Shown here: in pieces, positions 41,161 to 49,117 of the stretch
How positions within the stretch are numbered: position 1 is the first letter of the stretch
How the letters are laid out: each line of letters opens with the position of its first letter
From: Desulfobacter postgatei
GTDB lineage: Bacteria; Desulfobacterota; Desulfobacteria; Desulfobacterales; Desulfobacteraceae
Reading direction: 5' to 3'
DNA length: 49,117 bases
Assembly: GCA_002747145.1 (NCBI GenBank)
Contig: PDTI01000040.1
Span: 1 to 49,117 of the forward strand
Program-made: the position numbers and the translations under genes
Notes under the pieces: generated by a model
What the model saw: the letters and a program-made list of their open reading frames with translations, nothing else
Databases searched by the model: none
Told to the model about the DNA's origin: nothing

Positions 41161-43132
41161 TGTCTTGGCCTCTCACAACCCATTTTCGCAAAGTATCAAA
41201 TAAAAACTGCGGTTCAATGGGCTTGGGAATATGCGCCACCATGCCGGCTCTCATGCACCGTTCTTTATCTTCAGCCGTTGCATTGGCTGTCATGGCAATA
41301 ATGGGAGGATGATTGCAGTCCGAAGATTCAAGAATGGCTGCCGTCGCTTCAAACCCATCCATTTCAGGCATTTGAATGTCCATTAGAATACAGTTGAAAT
41401 CATTTTTATGATTGATGGCCACCGCATCCCTGCCGTTATCAGCGATGGTCACTTCAATACCGGCCTTGATTAAAAATTGTTCTGCCACTTTCTGATTAAT
41501 GGCATTATCTTCCACCAATAAGATTTTTGCGCCTGTTAATCCCTGCAACGGTTCAATGGTCCATTGCCCGTCCCTGCACCGGTGTTTTCCAAGATTGCTG
41601 TCACCCGCAAAAGCGGATCTAACAGTATCCAGAAGCGTTGAGGGTGTGAACGGCTTTTCAAGAAAACCGTCAATATTCAGTTCATTTGCTGTCCGAATAA
41701 TTTTCTCTTTTTCATAAATCGGCGTCATGAGAATTGTGGGCAGTTTTGGGATGCCGGCCAATGCGTGAATCTGTTTTATGGTTTCGATGCCATCCATTCC
41801 CGGCATGTTGGAATCAATTAAAATAAGATGAAAAAAATTTTCTGTGGATTCTTCCCCCAGAACTTTAATGGCAAGCTCTCCGGATTTAACGCAGACCGGC
41901 CTGAATGAAAATGAGCTTAAGGCCTCAAAAAGCATTTGCCGTGTACTGCAAACATCCTCCACAACAAGGATTTTTAGATTTGAAGGGTTGGCCGGCAGAC
42001 ACCCTTGGACGTATGATTGATCCGGTTTAAGCACCACAAAAAAACTAAACAGGCTGCCTTGCCCGGGTGTGCTCCGGCATGTAATCTTACCACCCATCAA
42101 TTTGATCAGATTTTTTGAAATTGCCAGACCAAGACCACTGCCCCCATACTTCCGCGTGGTAGAACTGTCCGTTTGAATGAAGGCATCAAAAACAGTGGGC
42201 AGTTGCTCAGGGGGGATACCGATACCGGTATCCTTGATGCTTATCTTCAACTCAATGGACTGATCGGTTTTATTTTGAGTGCCAATGGTTACGACCACCT
42301 CACCTCTTTGGGTGAATTTGACGGCATTGGAGGTCAGGTTGAGCAGAACCTGCACCAATCGCAGCGGATCACCAATCAAGTTCACCGGTGTGTCGGCAGC
42401 GATGTCAAACAGAAGTTCCAATCCTTTTTCATGGGCCTTCATTGCAATCATGTTGCTCAAATTTGCCAGCACATCATCCAGGCAAAAGGGAAGCGACTCC
42501 AGTTCTATTTTGCCGGCTTCAATTTTAGAAAAATCCAATATGTCATTAATGATATTCAATAACAAATGGGAGGAGTCATAAATTTTTTCTATGTAATCAC
42601 GCTGTTCATCGTTCAGCTGTGTGTCCAGACACAGGTGGGACAATCCAATAACGGCATTGATAGGCGTACGGATTTCATGGCTCATATTGGCCAGAAAACG
42701 GCTTTTCATGGTATTGGCTATCTCCGAATTTTTTGCTGCTTTCTTCAGTTTTTCTTCTCTTAATTCAATCTGGCGAATCATCCAGTTCATGTTGCGCATT
42801 AAAAGCCGTATTTCATTTTCACTTTCCGGTTCATTGGGTTCGTTTGGAAGTGGAAAATAATTATAATCCCCTTTCCTGATTAATTGGCAGATGCCCAATA
42901 TTTGATTCAATTGTCCTAAAAACAACCATCTGAATCCAATGATATATGGACTGAAAATTGGCAGCAGGATGGCCAGTGTAATGCACAGCACCATGGCACT
43001 CTGGAATGCCTCAGCATAAAAAATATCTGTGTCGCCGACAAACCACATCATGACGATGATGGGAAGGAAAGTATAAAGTGTCAGGATAAATCGCAGTTTG
43101 GTTTTAACTTTAAACATCAATAATGCTCTCAT
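41141..43132 (-). CDS. Membrane hybrid histidine kinase (HisKA-HATPase-REC-REC)
   Basis: FLANMSHEIRTPINAVIGLSHL, KYGGSGLGLAISKNLIKLMGG, two receiver domains (LILIDSNMPGMDG; CILMDIQMPEMDG). Confidence 0.92.
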   Translation of the reverse strand: MRALLMFKVKTKLRFILTLYTFLPIIVMMWFVGDTDIFYAEAFQSAMVLCITLAILLPIFSPYIIGFRWLFLGQLNQILGICQLIRKGDYNYFPLPNEPNEPESENEIRLLMRNMNWMIRQIELREEKLKKAAKNSEIANTMKSRFLANMSHEIRTPINAVIGLSHLCLDTQLNDEQRDYIEKIYDSSHLLLNIINDILDFSKIEAGKIELESLPFCLDDVLANLSNMIAMKAHEKGLELLFDIAADTPVNLIGDPLRLVQVLLNLTSNAVKFTQRGEVVVTIGTQNKTDQSIELKISIKDTGIGIPPEQLPTVFDAFIQTDSSTTRKYGGSGLGLAISKNLIKLMGGKITCRSTPGQGSLFSFFVVLKPDQSYVQGCLPANPSNLKILVVEDVCSTRQMLFEALSSFSFRPVCVKSGELAIKVLGEESTENFFHLILIDSNMPGMDGIETIKQIHALAGIPKLPTILMTPIYEKEKIIRTANELNIDGFLEKPFTPSTLLDTVRSAFAGDSNLGKHRCRDGQWTIEPLQGLTGAKILLVEDNAINQKVAEQFLIKAGIEVTIADNGRDAVAINHKNDFNCILMDIQMPEMDGFEATAAILESSDCNHPPIIAMTANATAEDKERCMRAGMVAHIPKPIEPQFLFDTLRKWVVRGQDKTHGYN

Positions 43133-43214
43133 ATGTTATGAATAGAGTGGCAACCACAAGAAATTGTTAATTTTATCAAATCTTCTTAGCCGAGTCAAAA
43201 AAGAATATCCCCAG

Positions 43215-43234
43215 GCAGGGTGAATTTACCCTGC
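43215..43234. other. Short perfect stem-loop between divergent genes
   Basis: GCAGGGT-GAATTT-ACCCTGC. Confidence 0.5.
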
Positions 43235-43320
43235 TGATGCCCAGCCCTGCTATTGCCATCCTAAGTCTAATCTGATAAAAGCATGTATTTTATCAAAGTA
43301 GAACAGTCTTTCGGAACCTT

Positions 43321-45726
43321 ATGATAAAACAACAAAGCCGCATACAGATCCTGAAGAAACGAAGCAAGAAAAAAGAAAAAAGCATATGGGTTTCCCTTTT
43401 CATGTGGATTTTTATCCTGTTACTCCTTGCTGGTATTGCCGGGTGTGCAGCCATTACCGCCGGATTTTTCTATCTGACCCAGGATCTTCCCCAGATCAAT
43501 ACCCTCAATGATTACCGCCCGGCGATCGTGACCAATGTTTTTTCCGATGACGGCAGAAAAATCGGTGAGTTTTACAAAGAACGCAGAATCGTTATCCCCT
43601 TGTCCGACATGCCTGACAATTTGATCAATGCGTTTGTGGCAGCCGAAGACTCCCGTTTCCGGGAACATCCCGGCATTGATATAAAATCCATTATCAGGGC
43701 ATTTATAAAAAATTTTAAGGCTGGCACCATTGTCCAAGGTGGTTCCACCATCACCCAGCAGGTGACCAAATCGTTTCTTCTTACCCCTGAAAAAACGTAT
43801 GAACGCAAGTTTAAAGAGGCCATTCTGGCCTACAAAATTGAAAAAAAGCTTTCCAAAGATGATATTTTATTCCTTTATTTGAACCAGATCTACCTGGGAC
43901 ACGGCGCCTATGGTGTTGAAGCGGCGTCTGAAAATTACTTCGGAAAACATGCCAAGGAGCTGACCCTGGCTGAATGTGCCATGCTGGCAGGGCTGCCCCA
44001 GGCACCCAGCCGATACAGTCCATTTCATCATCCTGAACTGGCCAGGCAGCGTCAGATTTATACCCTGAACCGCATGAAAGAAGAAGGCATGATCTCCAAC
44101 CTGGAGGCCACTGAAGCCATGGGAGCTAAACTGGATATCAAGCCCCGGAAAAACTGGTTCATCGAACGGGTTCCTTGGTACACCGAACATGTCCGACGGT
44201 ATGTTGAAAAAAAATACGGCACACAGATGCTTTATACCCAGGGATTGAGCATTCATACTGCAGTAAACATTGAATTGCAGAAAATAGCCCAGGCCGCAGT
44301 CAATCAAGGCCTGTCAGACTTGGATCAACGCTGCGGATACCGCGGCCCTGTAAAAAATATACCAGCGCTTCAGGTGGAGGACTTCAGCCACTCCATTGCC
44401 GAAGAACTGAACGGCAGCCGCCCGGTCAAGGGGAAGGTCTATAAAGGGGTTACCCTGAAGGTGGACGATCACAACAAGGTTGTCCATGTAAGGGTTGGCA
44501 ATGTCACAGGCATCATCCGGTTAGCCACCATGGCGTGGGCCAGAAAGCCAAACCCTAAAATATCTTATAAAAAGGCCAGGATCAAAAAACCTTCCCAGGC
44601 TTTAAAAACAGGGGATATCATCTATGTGAAAGTGCTTGAGGGGATGACAGGGGAAAAGGCGTATGAATTTACTTTATATCAGGAACCCATTGCACAGTCT
44701 GCCCTTCTGAGCATTGAGGCTGAAACCGGACATGTTAAAACGATGATCGGTGGAAGGGATTTCAAGAATTCCCAGTTCAACCGGGCTGTTCAGTCAAGGC
44801 GCCAGCCCGGCTCTGCGTTTAAGCCAATTCTGTATGCAGCAGCCCTTGATAAAGGCTATACACCGGCTACTATTATCATGGACTCCCCCGTGGTATATGA
44901 AGACAAGTTGAATGACAGGGTGTGGAAACCCAATAACTATGCACATAAATTTTATGGCCCTACTTTGTTTCGCCAGGCCCTGATCAAATCCAGAAACATT
45001 GTCACCATCAAAATCCTCCAGGATATCGGCATAGATTATCTCATCAGTTATGCAAGAAAGCTTGGAATCACCTCTTCCTTCCCCCGGGATCTATCCATAG
45101 CCCTTGGGTCTTCAGGGGTTTCTTTGTTCGAATTAACCAAGGCGTATTCAGTATTTTCCAATCTGGGCTACTTGATTGAGCCGGTATTTATCACTAAAAT
45201 TTATGACCGGGATAATACGCTTCTGGAATCTCCCAAACTGATCCGTAAAAAGGTCATCGATATGGGCACGGCCTATCTCATGACAAATCTGCTTGAGGGC
45301 GTGGTACAGGCCGGCACCGGCCAGAGGGTTAAGGCCCTGAACCGGCCTGCGGCAGGTAAAACAGGCACCACCAATGATCTGCACGATGCCTGGTTCATGG
45401 GATTTACCCCCAGGTACACCACTGGCGTATGGGTGGGGCTTGACCAGAGCGCCCCCATCGGCAGGGGAGAAACAGGCTCCCGGGCTGCAAGCCCCATTTG
45501 GCTGGATTACATGCAGCATGCCCTGGAAGGTAAATCTGTTCGGGAATTCACAGTACCCGAAGGTATCATCCGCGTTAAATTAGACGCAGAAACCGGGCTG
45601 TTGCCCATTGCCCAAAGCAAAAACACCATTTTTGAATGCTTTAAGGAAGGCACGGAACCGACGCAACATACCCCAAGGCCGGATGAGGTTTTGGGTATAG
45701 AAGAGTTGTTCAAGGAAGGTTTTTAG
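43321..45726 (+). CDS. mrcA: Penicillin-binding protein 1A
   Basis: EDSRFREHPGIDIKSIIRA, GGSTITQQVTKSFLLTPEKTYERKFKEAILA, SRRQPGSAFKPILYAAALD, KTGTTNDLHDAWF. Confidence 0.95.
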   Translation: MIKQQSRIQILKKRSKKKEKSIWVSLFMWIFILLLLAGIAGCAAITAGFFYLTQDLPQINTLNDYRPAIVTNVFSDDGRKIGEFYKERRIVIPLSDMPDNLINAFVAAEDSRFREHPGIDIKSIIRAFIKNFKAGTIVQGGSTITQQVTKSFLLTPEKTYERKFKEAILAYKIEKKLSKDDILFLYLNQIYLGHGAYGVEAASENYFGKHAKELTLAECAMLAGLPQAPSRYSPFHHPELARQRQIYTLNRMKEEGMISNLEATEAMGAKLDIKPRKNWFIERVPWYTEHVRRYVEKKYGTQMLYTQGLSIHTAVNIELQKIAQAAVNQGLSDLDQRCGYRGPVKNIPALQVEDFSHSIAEELNGSRPVKGKVYKGVTLKVDDHNKVVHVRVGNVTGIIRLATMAWARKPNPKISYKKARIKKPSQALKTGDIIYVKVLEGMTGEKAYEFTLYQEPIAQSALLSIEAETGHVKTMIGGRDFKNSQFNRAVQSRRQPGSAFKPILYAAALDKGYTPATIIMDSPVVYEDKLNDRVWKPNNYAHKFYGPTLFRQALIKSRNIVTIKILQDIGIDYLISYARKLGITSSFPRDLSIALGSSGVSLFELTKAYSVFSNLGYLIEPVFITKIYDRDNTLLESPKLIRKKVIDMGTAYLMTNLLEGVVQAGTGQRVKALNRPAAGKTGTTNDLHDAWFMGFTPRYTTGVWVGLDQSAPIGRGETGSRAASPIWLDYMQHALEGKSVREFTVPEGIIRVKLDAETGLLPIAQSKNTIFECFKEGTEPTQHTPRPDEVLGIEELFKEGF

Positions 45727-45772
45727 GGGCTGGGAAAAAGTCAACCATCTACAATGAAAAAGCTGGGATTCA

Positions 45773-47251
45773 ATGAAAATGTCTGTGGTTGAATTGCTTA
45801 AAAAGGCAGTCGCCTGCCATCACGCAGGCAAGTTACAAGAGGCTGAGCAAAAGTATCGTCAGATACTTGACCAGGTTCCTGATCATCCTGATGCCACTCA
45901 TTTTATGGGTGTGCTGGCCTACAATACCGGGAAAAACGACCTGGCCGTTACCTATCTTAAAAAAGCCATAGAAATGATGCCGTCAAATGCCGGATGCTTT
46001 AATAACATGGGCAATGTGTTTCAACAGCAGGAAAGATACCAGGAGTCGGTGAAGTGGTATGAGATGGCTGTTAGAATAAATCCAGCGCATAAAATGGCCC
46101 ACAATAATATTGCTGTGGCGTATTTTAATCTTGGCAATCTGGACAAGGCTCTTATCTCTGTTGAAGCTGCCCTGGATCTGGATCCGGGATATGCCGATGC
46201 CCATAATAACCGCGGTGAAATTCTCAGGGCCATGGGGGACAATGACAGGGCCCTTGTTGCCATTGAAAAGGCAATTTCTCTTGCGCCTGACATGGTTAAC
46301 GCACACTGGAACCGTGCCCTGATCCTGCTGTCAAAGGCAGATTTTCAAAATGGATGGCCCGCATATGAGTGGAGATGGCGTCGCCCAACGACCCCCAACA
46401 GAGTCTTTGCCCATGGCGCTGCCTGGCAAGGGCAGGATATTAAAGGGAAAGTTTTGTTTGTTTATGAGGAGCAGGGACTGGGTGATACCTTGCAGTTCAT
46501 CCGCTACCTTCCTTTGCTCCAGGATTTGGGTGCCCGGGTGATTTTTGAAACAAGCCCTGCCCTGATCCGGCTGGTGGCGGAAAATCGGCTATACGACAGG
46601 CTTCTTGTGGGGTTAAGCAAAATGGATACCCGGCCTGTGGACAGGTTTGATTTTCATGTTCCGTTATTATCACTGCCCTATTTATTAAAAACTGAAATAG
46701 AAACCATTCCTGATAAGATTCCGTACCTGACTGCGGATCCGGCGCTTTGCGGTATCTGGAACAACAGGATGGGCACCACTGATTCATTTAAAGTTGGTCT
46801 TGTCTGGGCCGGCCGGCCGGAGCATCAAAATGACGGCAACCGTTCCATCCATTTAAGCATGTTTGAAAGGTTTAGCAGAATAAAAAGGGTGTGCTTTTAC
46901 AGCCTTCAAAAGGAAAAACATGAAAAATGGACCGACATGGACAGTCTGACCTTCTTTGAAAAGGATCTAGGCCCCGAAATTTCAGATTTTGCTGATACTG
47001 CGGCCATTATGGAAAATCTGGATCTACTTATATCTGTGGACACGTCAGTGGTGCACCTGGCAGGTGCTTTGGGAAAACCTGTATGGACACTACTTCCCTT
47101 TGCGCCCGACTTTCGCTGGCTGCTTGACCGTGATGACTGCCCCTGGTATCCGAGCATGCGGCTGTTCAGACAAGACTCTTCTAAAGAATGGGCGCCTGTT
47201 CTTGAACAAGTCGCCTGTGCGCTTGAACAGAAAGCGGTTTGTAGAGATTAA
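45773..47251 (+). CDS. TPR protein with C-terminal glycosyltransferase-like domain
   Basis: Tandem TPRs; KVLFVYEEQGLGDTLQFIRYLPLLQDLGARVIFE; LDLLISVDTSVVHLAGALGKPVWTLLPFAPDFRWLLDR. Confidence 0.85.
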   Translation: MKMSVVELLKKAVACHHAGKLQEAEQKYRQILDQVPDHPDATHFMGVLAYNTGKNDLAVTYLKKAIEMMPSNAGCFNNMGNVFQQQERYQESVKWYEMAVRINPAHKMAHNNIAVAYFNLGNLDKALISVEAALDLDPGYADAHNNRGEILRAMGDNDRALVAIEKAISLAPDMVNAHWNRALILLSKADFQNGWPAYEWRWRRPTTPNRVFAHGAAWQGQDIKGKVLFVYEEQGLGDTLQFIRYLPLLQDLGARVIFETSPALIRLVAENRLYDRLLVGLSKMDTRPVDRFDFHVPLLSLPYLLKTEIETIPDKIPYLTADPALCGIWNNRMGTTDSFKVGLVWAGRPEHQNDGNRSIHLSMFERFSRIKRVCFYSLQKEKHEKWTDMDSLTFFEKDLGPEISDFADTAAIMENLDLLISVDTSVVHLAGALGKPVWTLLPFAPDFRWLLDRDDCPWYPSMRLFRQDSSKEWAPVLEQVACALEQKAVCRD

Positions 47252-47387
47252 GGGTTCACTCAAAAATAAATTACCAATTTTGGTGGTCAAGTCACCAGGC
47301 CTGCAAGGCGTGAAAATGCATGCATATCGGGATACGCCGAATTTTTACAACCCAGCAGGGCTGATAGAATTAGCCTTCAAAATGTAA

Positions 47388-47408
47388 AGTTATTTTGACC
47401 ATGGGCCT
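47388..47408 (+). repeat. Family 2 right-terminal fragment
   Basis: GTTATTTTGACCATGGGCCT. Confidence 0.6.
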
Positions 47409-47409
47409 A

Positions 47410-47467
47410 AGAGCGTGTTTGATAATTGATGAATCGGCTGCAATCCCCTAATTACCAAACAAGCTCT
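47410..47467. repeat. Family 1 internally deleted copy (58 bp)
   Basis: AGAGCGTGTTTGATAATTGATGAATCGGCTGCAATCCCCTAATTACCAAACAAGCTCT, both ends retained. Confidence 0.85.
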
Positions 47468-47550
47468 TACAAAAAACGAATTTAAATCAAAAAAACAGTT
47501 GACAAAAAATCTTAGAATGTATAGGTTCTTCCTGTTTTTGCCATAGCCAA

Positions 47551-47626
47551 GGGCCGTTAACTCAGTTGGCAGAGTATCTGCCTTTTAAGCAGAGAGTCGC
47601 TGGTTCGAGCCCAGCACGGCCCACCA
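47551..47626 (+). tRNA. tRNA-Lys (anticodon TTT)
   Basis: GGGCCGTTAACTCAGTTGGCAGAGTATCTGCCTTTTAAGCAGAGAGTCGCTGGTTCGAGCCCAGCACGGCCCACCA. Confidence 0.97.
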
Positions 47627-47652
47627 CTTAATGAGTGAAGATTAAGTTCAGT

Positions 47653-47730
47653 GTCCCCATCGTCTAGCCAGGTCCAGGACACAGGCCTTTCACGCCTGCG
47701 ACAGGGGTTCGAATCCCCTTGGGGACGCCA
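47653..47730 (+). tRNA. tRNA-Glu (anticodon TTC)
   Basis: GTCCCCATCGTCTAGCCAGGTCCAGGACACAGGCCTTTCACGCCTGCGACAGGGGTTCGAATCCCCTTGGGGACGCCA. Confidence 0.96.
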
Positions 47731-47953
47731 ATTTTACCCCAGTAAAAGGAACCGTGATGCCTTTGAGTAGCAATGACCTGCTCCAAGGCCTTTTTGGTCT
47801 TTGGGGAAAGCTCTATCTCTTTGAACAATCTATTGAAAACCATTTTTAACCCAAGTTTTCGATTATAAATTATATCTATTTGTAATCAGTTTGAATATTA
47901 TCTTCAAAACATCTTAATTATGGCACTACTTTTGTTTAAAAATAGCGTAACTA

Positions 47954-48486
47954 TCAACCCCTATCAGAGTAAATTTGGCCAGAAAAGGCCATTTGGATAG
48001 CGACCAGGGGATTGTACCCTTTATTTGCCATGGTCTGCAGGTAGCTGGTGATACGGCAATAGGCTTCGGCGTACTTAATTGTTCTGAAGCAGCCTGATAC
48101 TTTCTGTTTGACCTTACTCATTCTCAGGTCGCCACAGGTTGTGCGCATCCGGCTTGGCTACCTTGCCTCTTTTAGCGTCTTGTTTGGGTGGGATGGGGGA
48201 AGTTCTTTCCCGCCCCGGGTCAGGATCTTTCTATAGGATTTTTTAGGTTTTTGTACTTCTTCTTGGTTAATTGTTTGGATTCGCGTTTTGTAACAATTAC
48301 GCAGGTCTCCTGCAACAGGCGCTTCATATTGGACGCCCATCTATACTCATTGGAGTCAACAATGAAGGTGAGTTCGCGCAAACCATGACGACAATGATCA
48401 TAACAGAGGTAGGATTGCCAGCAGTCATGGATTACCACCCCGCCATAGCGTGGGATGATGCCAATTTGTTCAATGGCTTCGACAGC
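47954..48486 (-). pseudogene. IS66-family transposase C-terminal relic, frameshifted
   Basis: AIEQIGIIPRYGGVVIHDCWQSYLCYDHCRHGLRELTFI; SYRKILTRGGKELPP; GDLRMSKVKQKVSGCFRTIKYAEAYCRITSYLQTM. Confidence 0.8.
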
Positions 48487-49117
48487 CATTATGGAAGAAA
48501 GAACGGCCAGACGCTTTGCGCGAGGCAGTGCCTGATATTGCCTGCCCCAGCTTTGTGCCTTGCGTTTGATGCGTTGTCGGTCGGTAAAATTTTTGCCCGC
48601 ATAGCGGCACCCGTGTATCCGGTCAGGAACGAAGTTGAACCAGAGTTTTTCGGTTCGTACACCGGTCTGGTTCATCACCTGCAACTCAAGCGTACCCCAA
48701 TCCACTAACAATTCATCGTAGAGATCAGACGGATAGCCGGACAATATTACCGAACAGGGAAGCGCCTTGAGGATCGTAAGCAACTCAATATGATCCTGTT
48801 GCTCATAGTCAAAACGATATCGACGAGATAAACTGCGGGTATGGTGAAGATAGGGCGGGTCGCAGTACACCACCAGCTCACGGCCACGATAGACATAGTC
48901 AGAAAGAAACCGGTGTGCACAGCTATGTATCTTTTCAACCGGATAATCACACTCAAAGACTGCAAGTGGCTTTGGGTCAAGATCAATGGCGATATTGCGC
49001 AATGCGGCAGGCTTGCGCCGCATGATCGCGCCACCACCCAGGTGGGTCTCGATATAGGTGTCATGAGGTGGCATCATAGCGATAATGGGTTGACACAAAC
49101 CCGATGTTGCCTTTGAT
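48486..49117 (-). pseudogene. DNA adenine methylase (partial, continues past window end), fused in frame to the IS66 relic
   Basis: PPHDTYIETHLGGGAIMRRKPAALRNIAIDLDPKPL...ELVVYCDPPYLHHTRS...ILSGYPSDLYDELL; in-frame codons continue to the window edge. Confidence 0.8.

Overview
The window looks like a chromosomal segment of a Desulfobacteraceae-like sulfate reducer (taxonomy inferred from gene content). It holds: (1) a flagellar export/regulation operon: flhA 3' end, flhF, flhG, fliA, an unusual acidic FliL-like membrane protein with about seven FliM-N-terminus-like 'LSQDDIDxLL' motifs, a FliK-like protein and an FlhB C-domain-like protein; (2) an OMPLA-type phospholipase and an orphan NikK/NikL-like pair; (3) der, a polyprenyl synthase, rimO and htpG; (4) an NrdR-box-preceded nrdDG followed by dnaN-gyrB-ssb; (5) two tRNA pairs (Val-Asp, Lys-Glu); (6) leuB, an aminotransferase and a haem-type DUF3365 histidine kinase with a sigma54 response regulator, divergent from a YeiH-type transporter that has a well-matched sigma54 promoter; (7) a DruA-like (DUF4338) gene beside a transposase N-terminal stub; (8) an NMT1/THI5-type ABC transporter, a hybrid kinase, PBP1A and a TPR protein; (9) IS/methylase relics. 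Two MITE-like repeat families recur at gene 3' ends. They appear to supply or overlap stop codons, and one seems to have removed the DNA-binding domain of the sigma54 regulator. A perfect 44-bp palindrome sits upstream of tRNA-Val. All calls come from reading the sequence and the supplied ORF track; no database search was run.
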